A stretch of DNA of 64,000 nt from Kiritimatiellia bacterium. Its GTDB lineage: Bacteria > Verrucomicrobiota > Kiritimatiellia > RFP12 > UBA1067. The position numbers and the translations under genes are program-made. The stretch lies in assembly GCA_028686345.1 (NCBI GenBank), contig JAQUCE010000010.1, positions 1-64,000 on the forward strand. The letters run 5' to 3'. Numbering within the stretch: position 1 is the stretch's first letter; the number at the start of each line of letters is the position of its first letter. Shown piece after piece: positions 16,258 through 24,668 of this stretch. The notes under the pieces are model-generated. The model did not search any database and was not told where the DNA came from. It worked only from the letters and a program-made list of their open reading frames with translations.

Positions 16258-17979
16258 TTACTCCCCGCCGGTCACCTCTAGCGCGGCCTGCAGGGAGGTG
16301 ATACCGCTCACCACTTTCAGCAACCCGCACTGCTTCAGCGAAACCATGCCCTCCTGGACCGCGATTTCACGCAACTCCGCAGTTGGCGTGCCTTTGACAA
16401 TCGCCTCCCGAATCTGCTCCGAAACAGGTAGAACCTCCATAATTGCCGCGCGCCCTTTGTAGCCAATGTGGTTGCATTTAGGGCAGCCGAGCGCGTTATA
16501 GATCAAGTGTCCCTCAAACATCTCGGGGTTAATGCGGTTGGCCACCAGTACCTTAGGGTCAGGCTCTAAAGCTTGTTTGCACAGGGGGCAGAGCTTGCGG
16601 TATAGACGCTGCGCCTGGGCCAGTATCAGCGACGACGCCATCAGAAAAGGGGGTACCTTCATATCAATCAGCCGCGCCATCACGCCTGCCGCGTCGTTGG
16701 TGTGCAGGGTGCTCAGCACCAGATGGCCGGTCAGTGCGGCCTTGACCGCGATATCAGCGGTCTCCTCATCGCGAATCTCGCCGACCAGTACAATGTCCGG
16801 GTCCTGGCGCAGCACAGAGCGCAGCACAGAGGCAAATGAGAGTCCGGTCTGTTGATTAACATGCACCTGGTTGACACCCTGAAGCTGGTACTCCACCGGA
16901 TCCTCAGCTGTGACAATATTCACATCCGGTTTATTCAAATCCTGCAAACAGGAGTAGAGCGTTGTGGTTTTGCCTGATCCTGTCGGCCCGGTGACCAGAA
17001 TGATGCCGTGGGGCTGTTCAATCGCATAGCGCATGGCTTCATAGGCAAAGTCGTCCAGTCCCAGGGCGGAGAGGCTGGGAGCCAGATTGGTTTTGTCCAG
17101 CGTACGCATGACAACTTTTTCGCCGTGGATGGTTGGCAGCACACTGACGCGGATGTCCACCTCTTTTTTGAGAGCCTTGATCTTAAAGCGTCCATCCTGT
17201 GGAACACGGCGCTCGGCGATATCAAGCTCGGCCATGATTTTTATTCTGGAAACGATCGCATTGTGCAGCGAGCGCGGCGGGCTGGGACGTTCAATCAGAG
17301 CACCGTCAATTCTATACCGCAGGCGCGAGGTTTTCTCCATGGCTTCAAAGTGAATGTCACTGGCATTGGTGCGCAGCGCTTCAATCAGCATCATGTTCAC
17401 CATGCGGATCACAGGGGCCTCATCCGCTGTTTCAAGCCTTTGGTCCAGACTGTCGTCTTTGTCGCTATCGAGGTTGCTGATCTCCACCTCGTTCTCCGGC
17501 GAGCGCATGATCGACTCCATCTCAATGCCCATGTCCTTGTCGCTCTTCTTCTCTGAGCGGCTGAGCGCTGCCATTACCTCTGTTTCCCTTGCGACCAATG
17601 GTATGATTTTTAATTTGAGGCGCTGGGCCATATCCTCCTGCGCCAGCAGATCAAAGGGGTCGCCAAAGGCAACAGTGATGACCTCTCCCAGCTTCATTAA
17701 AGGCGCGGCTTTGAGTTTTTTCCAGAACTTCAAGGGCACAAGTTCCAGCAATGCAGGCGGCAGCACCAGAGTCTCCGGCAGCGTGATCGGCCGTGTCTGA
17801 AAGTATTCGGCCATCGCCAAAGTCAGCTTGGCTTGGTCAATAGCAGGATTCTGAGCAAGGTATTTCTCCAGCGAAACTCCGCTGGTGCTGCCCAGGGAGC
17901 TTTGGAGCTGCTCCGCTGTTAAAACACCGCGGGCCAGAAGTATATTTTCAAAGTTAACGCGTTTGCTGATGCGTGGCAT
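16258..17979 (-). CDS. type II/IV secretion ATPase (GspE/PilB) with N-terminal MshEN-like domain
   Basis: Walker A VTGPTGSGKTTTLYS, TAEDPVEYQLQGVNQVHVNQQTGLSFASVLRSVLRQDPDIVLVGEIRDEETADIAVKAALTGHLVLSTLHTND, CPLCKQ..CPKCN zinc motif. Confidence 0.95.
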   Translation of the reverse strand: MPRISKRVNFENILLARGVLTAEQLQSSLGSTSGVSLEKYLAQNPAIDQAKLTLAMAEYFQTRPITLPETLVLPPALLELVPLKFWKKLKAAPLMKLGEVITVAFGDPFDLLAQEDMAQRLKLKIIPLVARETEVMAALSRSEKKSDKDMGIEMESIMRSPENEVEISNLDSDKDDSLDQRLETADEAPVIRMVNMMLIEALRTNASDIHFEAMEKTSRLRYRIDGALIERPSPPRSLHNAIVSRIKIMAELDIAERRVPQDGRFKIKALKKEVDIRVSVLPTIHGEKVVMRTLDKTNLAPSLSALGLDDFAYEAMRYAIEQPHGIILVTGPTGSGKTTTLYSCLQDLNKPDVNIVTAEDPVEYQLQGVNQVHVNQQTGLSFASVLRSVLRQDPDIVLVGEIRDEETADIAVKAALTGHLVLSTLHTNDAAGVMARLIDMKVPPFLMASSLILAQAQRLYRKLCPLCKQALEPDPKVLVANRINPEMFEGHLIYNALGCPKCNHIGYKGRAAIMEVLPVSEQIREAIVKGTPTAELREIAVQEGMVSLKQCGLLKVVSGITSLQAALEVTGGE

Positions 17980-18180
17980 AAGAGATCTCTCTAGGGATGT
18001 AACCTGTCACTCGGGTCGGGGCCGCGATCGGATTCGGTATCTAAAAAAGTATTCGGTTGCAATTTTAGCAAACTTCTTTATGAAAACCAATCACCTTAAC
18101 AAGGTAACCTCTCAATAACCGGCGAGATAACAAATGACACGCTTCCGGCTTCAGGCTTCGCTTTCACGCCGTAACAGGGA

Positions 18181-18296
18181 AGCGTGAACAACAAACAGCC
18201 GGCCTGTAAGGTTTGTTGTTCAGCCTTTCCGTGTCCGGCGTAGCTGCGAAGCGCGAAGACGGAAGGCTGCTCCAGGGCGGTTTGTTGAGATGTGAC
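18181..18296 (-). repeat. dispersed repeat R6, copy 1 (inverted copy at 58578-58690)
   Basis: Reverse complement shares GAGCAGCCTTCCGTCTTCGCGCTTCGCAGCTACGCCGGACACGGAAAGGCTGAACAACAA with 58597-58655. Confidence 0.9.
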
Positions 18297-18358
18297 ACTA
18301 AAGTGATAGCGGAGTAGTGCAAGCATCTTGCTTGCAGTTAAAAAACATGCTGCCGCTG

Positions 18359-19144
18359 CTAATATTGCATGGCCTGTGTTTTACCTCCATGTCTCCTGCG
18401 ATATGCGGATGGAGTAACCCCCGTTAACTTGGTGAATGTGCGTGAGAAGTGGCTGTGATCATAAAATCCGCACTCCTGGGCAATACGGGCAATGGTCCAA
18501 TTTGTCTGCTCAAGCTCACGGCAGGCGGACCGAACGCGCACGCGCAGGAGATATTCATGCGGACTGTAACCCAGTACCTTTCTGAAATTCCGCTCTAACT
18601 GACTCGCGGAAATATTGCAAAGGCGCGCGAGTTCCTTTGTTGTAAGATTTTCCCCGTAGTCCTGCTGCATCTTCTGGATGGCCTTATAGAGATTGCCGAG
18701 AGAGGAGGCACTTGATTCCTTGTCCGCAAGCAGCTTGTAAAAGCCACCAATGCCGATCACGGCCCCGTTTTTATCCTTTATAGGAAACTTGCTGTAGAGA
18801 ATCATGTTGCTTGAGCCAGCATCCTCCGGCGCCGGGGCAATTTCATTGACGATGGGCATGCCGGTTTGCATTACCTGCCGATCACCCTCAAGATACATGC
18901 GCACTCTCTCTTTTGACCAGAAATCATCATCAGTCAACCCGGATGGATCTTTTTCCCGGGTAATGCGGCAGTTCTCCTCAAGACGACGATTCTGCATCAT
19001 GAAGCGCCCTTGCCGGTCTTTGATAAAAAAAGCTTGATCTGGCAGGAGCTCACCGAGCTGCCGGGTAACCTCCATCCAGTCAACACTATCAAGAAATGAT
19101 TGTTTGCCTTGATTATCCTTCATGCGGCTTATATACACCAACAT
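18359..19144 (-). CDS. AraC-family transcriptional regulator with N-terminal PAS-like sensor domain
   Basis: PAS-like FFIKDRQGRFMMQNRRLEENCRIT...IKDKNGAVIGIGGFYK; C-terminal HTH LARLCNISASQLERNFRKVLGYSPHEYLLRVRVRSACRELEQTNWTIARIAQECGFYDHSHFSRTFTKLTGVTPSAYR. Confidence 0.92.
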   Translation of the reverse strand: MLVYISRMKDNQGKQSFLDSVDWMEVTRQLGELLPDQAFFIKDRQGRFMMQNRRLEENCRITREKDPSGLTDDDFWSKERVRMYLEGDRQVMQTGMPIVNEIAPAPEDAGSSNMILYSKFPIKDKNGAVIGIGGFYKLLADKESSASSLGNLYKAIQKMQQDYGENLTTKELARLCNISASQLERNFRKVLGYSPHEYLLRVRVRSACRELEQTNWTIARIAQECGFYDHSHFSRTFTKLTGVTPSAYRRRHGGKTQAMQY

Positions 19145-19244
19145 GAATGTGTTTTACAAGATATATCTTTCATAAGAGACTATAATACTCTTAATTCAAT
19201 TGTTAATTTTTTTGAAGTTGGAATTGTTGAAGAGGAGGTTTTAA

Positions 19245-19940
19245 ATGAATTATCGATTAAAGCGAGGCGGGCTCTGTTGTTTCGTGGCCATAGCCGGCTG
19301 CGTGTTGCTGGGGCTAACAACGGTCGCCGCGGAAAAGAGTATTTTTAACGGCAGGGATCTGACTGGCTGGGATGGCGCGCCTGGGTGGTGGTATGTTGAG
19401 GATGGAGCACTCACAGCGGAGAGCACACCCGACAAACCGTGCAAAGCCGCTAACTATCTGATCTGGAGCGGAGGGCAGCCAGAGAATTTTGAGCTGAAGA
19501 CCGAGTTCAAATTGAGCGCAGAGGCGAACTCCGGGGTGCAGATCCGCTCGCAGGCGCTACCAAAGTGGGATACCAGCGGCTATCAGGCGGATATGACCGG
19601 TGACGGCAATCTGGTCGGGTTTGTCTATGAGCATAAGCGTGGATTGATCGCGGGACGCGGTGAGAAGGTCACGATCGCGGCGGATGGCAAAAAAGAGGTC
19701 TCAAGCATCGGCAAGCCGGAGGAGCTGATCAAGCATTTCAAAAAAAACGCGTGGAACACCTACCATATCATCTGCCGCGGCCCTGAGATCACACTGTACG
19801 TCAACGACGTGCTGATGTGCCAGTTCACGGATCATGACGCACGCCACGCTGCTGCCAAAGGGGTGATCGGCCTGCAGATGCACCCCGGCCCGCCCATGAA
19901 GGTCCAATTCCGTAATATGACCTTAAAGACGCTGCCGTAG
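19245..19940 (+). CDS. DUF1080 (3-keto-disaccharide hydrolase) domain protein, secreted
   Basis: SIFNGRDLTGWDGAPGWWYVEDGALTAES...NFELKTEFKLSAEANSGVQIRSQ; RBS GAGGAGG before ATG. Confidence 0.92.
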   Translation: MNYRLKRGGLCCFVAIAGCVLLGLTTVAAEKSIFNGRDLTGWDGAPGWWYVEDGALTAESTPDKPCKAANYLIWSGGQPENFELKTEFKLSAEANSGVQIRSQALPKWDTSGYQADMTGDGNLVGFVYEHKRGLIAGRGEKVTIAADGKKEVSSIGKPEELIKHFKKNAWNTYHIICRGPEITLYVNDVLMCQFTDHDARHAAAKGVIGLQMHPGPPMKVQFRNMTLKTLP

Positions 19941-20065
19941 TCGGCGGTCGTAAGCAAAGTCACCGAGTCACCATGTCAAAGTTTCCCTCAAAGAAAAACG
20001 CATATGGAAAACCAGGAAGAACTGTTTTTTAACAACACCAGGCAAGGATAAAAAAGGAGCATAAG

Positions 20066-21400
20066 ATGAAGAAGGCAATCGAACAGGTAACCGGCTTCGG
20101 CACGTCAAGCCGGCGAACTTTTCTTAAGCGGAGTGTTGGAGCTGGCAGTGCGCTGGCGCTGCCCTATTTTATTCCGGCATCCGCGCTCGGGAAGGACGGC
20201 GCGGTTGCGCCGAGCGAGCGGATCGTGATGGGCGTGATCGGCGTCGGCGGGCGCGGCATCACTGATACGCGCTGGATGCTGAGCCAGAAAGATCTGCACT
20301 TTGTCGCGATTTGCGATGTTCAGAAGCGCTGGCGCGATCAGGCCAAGTCAGAGGTGGATGCCCGCTATGGCAACACGGATTGCGCAGCCTACCGCGATTT
20401 CCGCCAGCTGCTGGAGCGCAAAGAGATCGATGCGGTTGTGATTGCCACTGGCGACCGCTGGCATGCGCTGGCTTCGATTCTGTCCATGCAGGCGGGCAAG
20501 GATGTTTACTGCGAGAAGCCCGGCTGCCGGACAATTGACGAGGGACAGGCGCTGGTTAAGTGTTACAAAAGCACGGGGCGTATCTTCCAAACCGGCGCCC
20601 AGCGGGTCAGCGAGAAAAACTTTGTCTTTGCCGGAGAGCTGCTGCGTCAAGGTCGTTTGGGCAAGGTTGAAACAGTGCGCGCCCACCTCGGGTTCCTGCC
20701 TGCCTGGCCGCGGGTCAATGCGGTGCTGCCGGCCGTGCCTCAGCCGCCGGTTGATGAGCTGGACTGGGACATGTGGCTGGGCCCTGCCCCCTGGCGCGAC
20801 TACAACCCTGAGTTCTTAAAGCCATGGCCAGTGCCGGGATGGTACACGCAGTATGATTTCGCGGCAGGTATCGCGCAATGGGGCTCGCACACGATTCTGC
20901 AGTGTCAGATGGATCTTGGACTTGCGGACACCTCCGCGGTTGAGTATGAGTATCCGACAGCTGGACTCAAGGAGGGCATGACCATTCATTTTGCGAACAA
21001 GGTGAAGCTGATCGCCCAGATCGATGGCTGGCGCGGCTCCTGCGGTGTCCGCTACGAAGGCAGCGAGGGCTGGGTGGCTGCGGCGGACGGCTACGAGCGC
21101 CCGGATCTCTCGGACCCCGCGCTGTTCAGTGACTACCGGAAACTGGTCGATGGGTATGCGGAGCGCACAGGCCGTCCGTTTAACCATATTCGTGATTTTG
21201 TGGATTGTGTGAAATCGCGGCGCCCGGCTGTGACCGATGCCGTGGTGGCGCACCGCACCATGACCACCAATCTGATCATGGACATCTGCCTGGATTTAAA
21301 GCGCAGCTTGAAATGGGATCCAGTCAAAGAGGAGTTCATCGGAGATGACGAGGCCAACGCCCTGCGCACACGCGTGATGCGGGAACCGTTTCGCATTTGA
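20066..21400 (+). CDS. Gfo/Idh/MocA family oxidoreductase with Tat-like signal
   Basis: SSRRTFLKRSVGAGSALALPYFIPASALG; IVMGVIGVGGRGITDTRWML...DAVVIATGDRWHALASILSMQAGKDVYCEKPGCRT. Confidence 0.93.
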   Translation: MKKAIEQVTGFGTSSRRTFLKRSVGAGSALALPYFIPASALGKDGAVAPSERIVMGVIGVGGRGITDTRWMLSQKDLHFVAICDVQKRWRDQAKSEVDARYGNTDCAAYRDFRQLLERKEIDAVVIATGDRWHALASILSMQAGKDVYCEKPGCRTIDEGQALVKCYKSTGRIFQTGAQRVSEKNFVFAGELLRQGRLGKVETVRAHLGFLPAWPRVNAVLPAVPQPPVDELDWDMWLGPAPWRDYNPEFLKPWPVPGWYTQYDFAAGIAQWGSHTILQCQMDLGLADTSAVEYEYPTAGLKEGMTIHFANKVKLIAQIDGWRGSCGVRYEGSEGWVAAADGYERPDLSDPALFSDYRKLVDGYAERTGRPFNHIRDFVDCVKSRRPAVTDAVVAHRTMTTNLIMDICLDLKRSLKWDPVKEEFIGDDEANALRTRVMREPFRI

Positions 21401-21791
21401 GGTTCGCCAATCATCCACCAACATCGTCGCACAGCATCGTCCACCGAAGCTGTAGGGCGCGGGCCGCTTTTAGGGGATAGGGGTTAGGGAGCTGGAGGGG
21501 ATAGGGGTACGTGATTTTCTGGTCGCAGCTGTAGGGCGCGGGCCGTGACCGCGCCGGTAAAGCGACAGTGTGGCGCAATTCTGGCCGCAGGCTTTGTCGC
21601 AAACTTTGTCGAAGCTGTCAGGCGGGCGGCAAGAGTGCACAAAGCTGTTTTTTTGGGGTAGAAAAATAGAGTGATCGGGAAGTATGCAGCAGCATGGTAG
21701 CTTTTCACTTTATAATTATCCTCCCGCCGTACGCCTATTTTTCTTGTTTTTTACACCGGAAATTGAGATGTTAATCACACAAGGAGCTTTT

Positions 21792-22649
21792 ATGAAAGAG
21801 AACGACCCCAAAATCGTCGAGGCAATTGAATTTTTTGAGGCTATACTCGAGAGTATGCCCGACGATAGAACCAGCCTGGAGTTTCTGGCAGTGGCTTACG
21901 ATCAGGTAGGAGCAATGGATAAGCGCCGTCGCTGCCTGATCGCGCTGATAGGTGCTCTCCTGAACGACCGGGATTTCGAGAAGGTGAAAACAATTGCCAG
22001 GTACTTAAAAGCTTTTCCTGATGACAGCGGGGCGTGCGCGGCTGTGGCACGGGCAGAGCAGGCCCTTGCGCAAGAGAGCTTCGACAAGCTCCAAAGGGTG
22101 CAGCCGCAATATGAAGAGATGCCATTTGAGGCAGAGGACGATGGATCGCTGAGTATTCCAGATCCGGTGATCAAGGTCCACGCCTACTCCAGAGCGGCAC
22201 TGGCTGCCGAGATGGATCTGGTGTGGATGTTAAAAGACAAAGGGATTGTATCCAAGGAGGTCAGTGAAGAGCTGATTCACGAGCTGAGTGAATTCCCGGT
22301 TGTTGACAAGCCGCAACTGATCTCTGCCATGGCTTTTCTGGATGACAAATATCCGGAGTGCACCGAGAGCGTGATGTGTGAGTTGCAGCGTCTCAGCAAC
22401 ATGCCCGCCATACCACTCGAATTATTTGATTATGAGGGTTTGGTGCTCACAGGCATTGCCACCGCTTATCTGCATGTCCGCGGAGTGGTGCCGTTCGCGA
22501 GATTGGCCGAGGATTTCCTGATTGGCGTGATGAATCCATTGGACACAGAACTGCAGGCGGATGTTGCATCCCGGCTGGGTGCGACCTGCCATTTTTTCCT
22601 CGCCCATCCGCGGGCGTGCCAGCAGATTCTGGCCAGCAAGTTTACCTGA
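21792..22649 (+). CDS. TPR-like protein with C-terminal MshEN/GspE-N-like domain
   Basis: RBS AAGGAG before ATG 21792; N-terminal helical repeats EFFEAILESMPDDRTSLEFLAVAYDQVGAMDKRRR; C-terminal MPAIPLELFDYEGLVLTGIATAYLHVRGVVPFARLAEDFLIGVMNPLDTELQADVASRLGATCHFFLAHPRACQQIL resembles MshEN. Confidence 0.6.
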   Translation: MKENDPKIVEAIEFFEAILESMPDDRTSLEFLAVAYDQVGAMDKRRRCLIALIGALLNDRDFEKVKTIARYLKAFPDDSGACAAVARAEQALAQESFDKLQRVQPQYEEMPFEAEDDGSLSIPDPVIKVHAYSRAALAAEMDLVWMLKDKGIVSKEVSEELIHELSEFPVVDKPQLISAMAFLDDKYPECTESVMCELQRLSNMPAIPLELFDYEGLVLTGIATAYLHVRGVVPFARLAEDFLIGVMNPLDTELQADVASRLGATCHFFLAHPRACQQILASKFT

Positions 22650-22659
22650 TGCCGCAAAC

Positions 22660-22717
22660 AGTCGCTTAGGCGACTGGAAAAAACAATTAATTGTTCTTTC
22701 CAGAAAATTGTCGATCG
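22660..22717 (+). repeat. dispersed palindromic repeat R1, copy 1
   Basis: AGTCGCTTAGGCGACTGGAAAAAACAATTAATTGTTCTTTCCAGAAAATTGTCGATCG; related at 38894-38951 (inverted) and 58314-58371. Confidence 0.92.
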
Positions 22718-22740
22718 TAGCCTGTAGAGCACTTGCGCCT

Positions 22741-22808
22741 GTTGCAGCATGCCGCTCGCAGAGCGGCATCGGTTGACGATGCTGTGCGGCGATGTTGGCT
22801 GACGATTG
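22741..22808. repeat. R2 repeat, copy 2
   Basis: GCCGCTCGCAGAGCGGCATCGGTTGACGATGCTGTGCGGCGATGTTGGCTGACGATT. Confidence 0.8.
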
Positions 22809-22892
22809 GTGGGCTTAGGGACAGGCACTGATTGGGAGGGAAACTAATTGTGCCAGTTGCGTCTTGGGACAAAGCACACTCTTTGCGTGTGT

Positions 22893-23945
22893 TTATTTGA
22901 GCTCTTCGGCGAGAAGTTCGCTGTAGGAAGGGGCCGGGGTGTCGGCGGGCAGTGCTAGGCGCAATTGTTCGTAGAGTTGCTGTGCCTCTTTTTTTTGGTT
23001 TGCTTTGTCCAGCTCCCGCACGGCCACAGCGAGAAAACGAAGATAGACAGTGCGCATATTCCGGCTGGGAAAAAGCTGCAGCGTTTCGCGCATGTAAGCG
23101 GCGGTGGGGATGGCAAGGGCATGATTGGGAGCCGTTTTCCAGATTTTTGCTTCAAGATCACCGATGAACCGCCCGTTGAAGGTCATCAACATCAAGGGTT
23201 GGTAGAGGGCGCGGCGGCCCAGCATGTTCTCATTGCCAGTGGCGTAGAAGCTGCCTTGCTTAGCCCAGTAAAGCGCGTGGGTCTCCGCCATGCGCCAGTC
23301 CAGAACACAAAACTCGCGCTCCAGCTTTAACATCAGTTCTGCATCCAGCTTGAGCTCTTTGAGTTTAAGCCGGTTTTCCGGGGTATCATGTAAGGCACCG
23401 CTCTCATCCAGCAACGGAGTCATGGTGGTTGCAAGATCTAATTTGTAGCTCAAATTGGCGCTGTCCAGATCAGAGCCAATCTTGTTTTGATAGAGCCAAG
23501 CCAGCTCCCGGAAAATTTTTGGCTCGCGGGGGTTGAAGCGCAGGGCATCGTCACGCAGAATGGAGATGCCGTTTTTGACCCAGCGCAGGCGATCCTCCGG
23601 CCGCTCCATCATAACACAGATATTATAAGCCAGGTTCCAGGCGTTGTATGTCCAGGCCTCGGTGGCATGCGGATCAAGCAGTGTGATCCACTCCGCCAGT
23701 TGCACCACCTCTGTAAAGCGCCCTTCGTCCTGTAAACGGTTGATGCGGAACCAAAGCGCCTCGGAGACAATTCCGCGGAAACCTCCCAGCCCTACCATAA
23801 TGAAATTCAGGGCTGGCGGGGCGTCAGCGTTGTAGCCCTGGTGCGCCTGCTCCAGCCGGGTGCGCCGTGTCTCGCTCAGCCGCCCGCTCTGCCAGGCGGC
23901 CAGCAGTACAAGCAAAGCTATAATGATGGTCATTTTTATCCGCAT
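22893..23945 (-). CDS. conserved hypothetical TPR-like protein with N-terminal TM anchor
   Basis: MTIIIALLVLLAAWQSGRL; VQLAEWITLLDPHATEAWTYNAWNLAYNI...LRFNPREPKIFRELAWLYQNKIG. Confidence 0.6.
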   Translation of the reverse strand: MRIKMTIIIALLVLLAAWQSGRLSETRRTRLEQAHQGYNADAPPALNFIMVGLGGFRGIVSEALWFRINRLQDEGRFTEVVQLAEWITLLDPHATEAWTYNAWNLAYNICVMMERPEDRLRWVKNGISILRDDALRFNPREPKIFRELAWLYQNKIGSDLDSANLSYKLDLATTMTPLLDESGALHDTPENRLKLKELKLDAELMLKLEREFCVLDWRMAETHALYWAKQGSFYATGNENMLGRRALYQPLMLMTFNGRFIGDLEAKIWKTAPNHALAIPTAAYMRETLQLFPSRNMRTVYLRFLAVAVRELDKANQKKEAQQLYEQLRLALPADTPAPSYSELLAEELK

Positions 23946-23988
23946 GTGGGTATTATGACAAAAAAATCTAAAAAAATCAAAACCACTG

Positions 23989-24026
23989 TTGACAAAAATA
24001 CCAACATTTGGTTATATTGCCAAATG
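23989..24026 (+). promoter_or_regulatory. promoter with overlapping ArsR-type operator
   Basis: -35 TTGACA (23989-23994), 17-nt spacer, -10-like TTATAT (24012-24017); palindrome CATTTGG-N8-CCAAATG (24005-24026) covers the -10; arsR-type gene starts at 24065. Confidence 0.75.
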
Positions 24027-24064
24027 AACAACAGACAGAAAGAGTGCGCACCGCGGAGGATACG

Positions 24065-24394
24065 ATGAAACAGAGCGAGAAAGCACTGTTACGGGCCAAA
24101 GCCAAGGTACTGAAGGCGCTGGCCCATCCCACGCGTTTGTGGATGGTTGAGAAGCTCACGGACGGCGAGAGGTGCGTGTGCGAGTTTGTTGATCGAGTGG
24201 ATGTTGATTTCTCGACGATCTCCAGGCATCTTACCATTCTCAGGCAGGCTGGCATTGTAAGCTCTGACAAGCGCGGCAAGCAGGTCTTTTACACGCTGAA
24301 GGTTCCTTGCGTGAATAATTTCATGCACTGTATCGAGGCGGTGATCGAATCGCAGGCTAGGGATCAGCAGGCTTTGTCGCGAACTTTGTCGTAA
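24065..24394 (+). CDS. ArsR/SmtB-family transcriptional regulator
   Basis: LRAKAKVLKALAHPTRLWMVEKLTDGERCVCEFVDRVDVDFSTISRHLTILRQAGIVSSDKRGKQVFYTL; CVC metalloid-binding motif. Confidence 0.92.
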   Translation: MKQSEKALLRAKAKVLKALAHPTRLWMVEKLTDGERCVCEFVDRVDVDFSTISRHLTILRQAGIVSSDKRGKQVFYTLKVPCVNNFMHCIEAVIESQARDQQALSRTLS

Positions 24395-24668
24395 GCTTTG
24401 TTATTTGTTTCGACAAGGTTTGCGACAAAGTTCGCGACTGGGAGAAAAAGCACATGGGAAATACCTTAAATCATGCGAGTTATAGGCAAGCCCGCCGCGG
24501 GGCGCGCCCCGAAAAAGCGAGCAGGCAGCTCGAAGGTCCGTTGAATCGGAGTCAGAGTCGGTAGCGGAACCGGGGTCGACCTCGTACGCCTTTCGACACC
24601 GATACCGACCCCGAGTTACAGACACGAAACTGCGATAAAATGGCCGGGTTACAGGCAAGGAGAGTGAT

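Noticed and set aside
15167-17979. GspF/GspE pair as a novel secretion system
   Set aside because: Both proteins look like standard T2SS/T4P components; no unusual partner genes are adjacent.
22422-22769. ORF containing DNFLERTINCFFQSPKRL, also in ORFs at 38812 and 58328
   Set aside because: Shared peptide is a translation of the R1 palindromic repeat, not a protein family.
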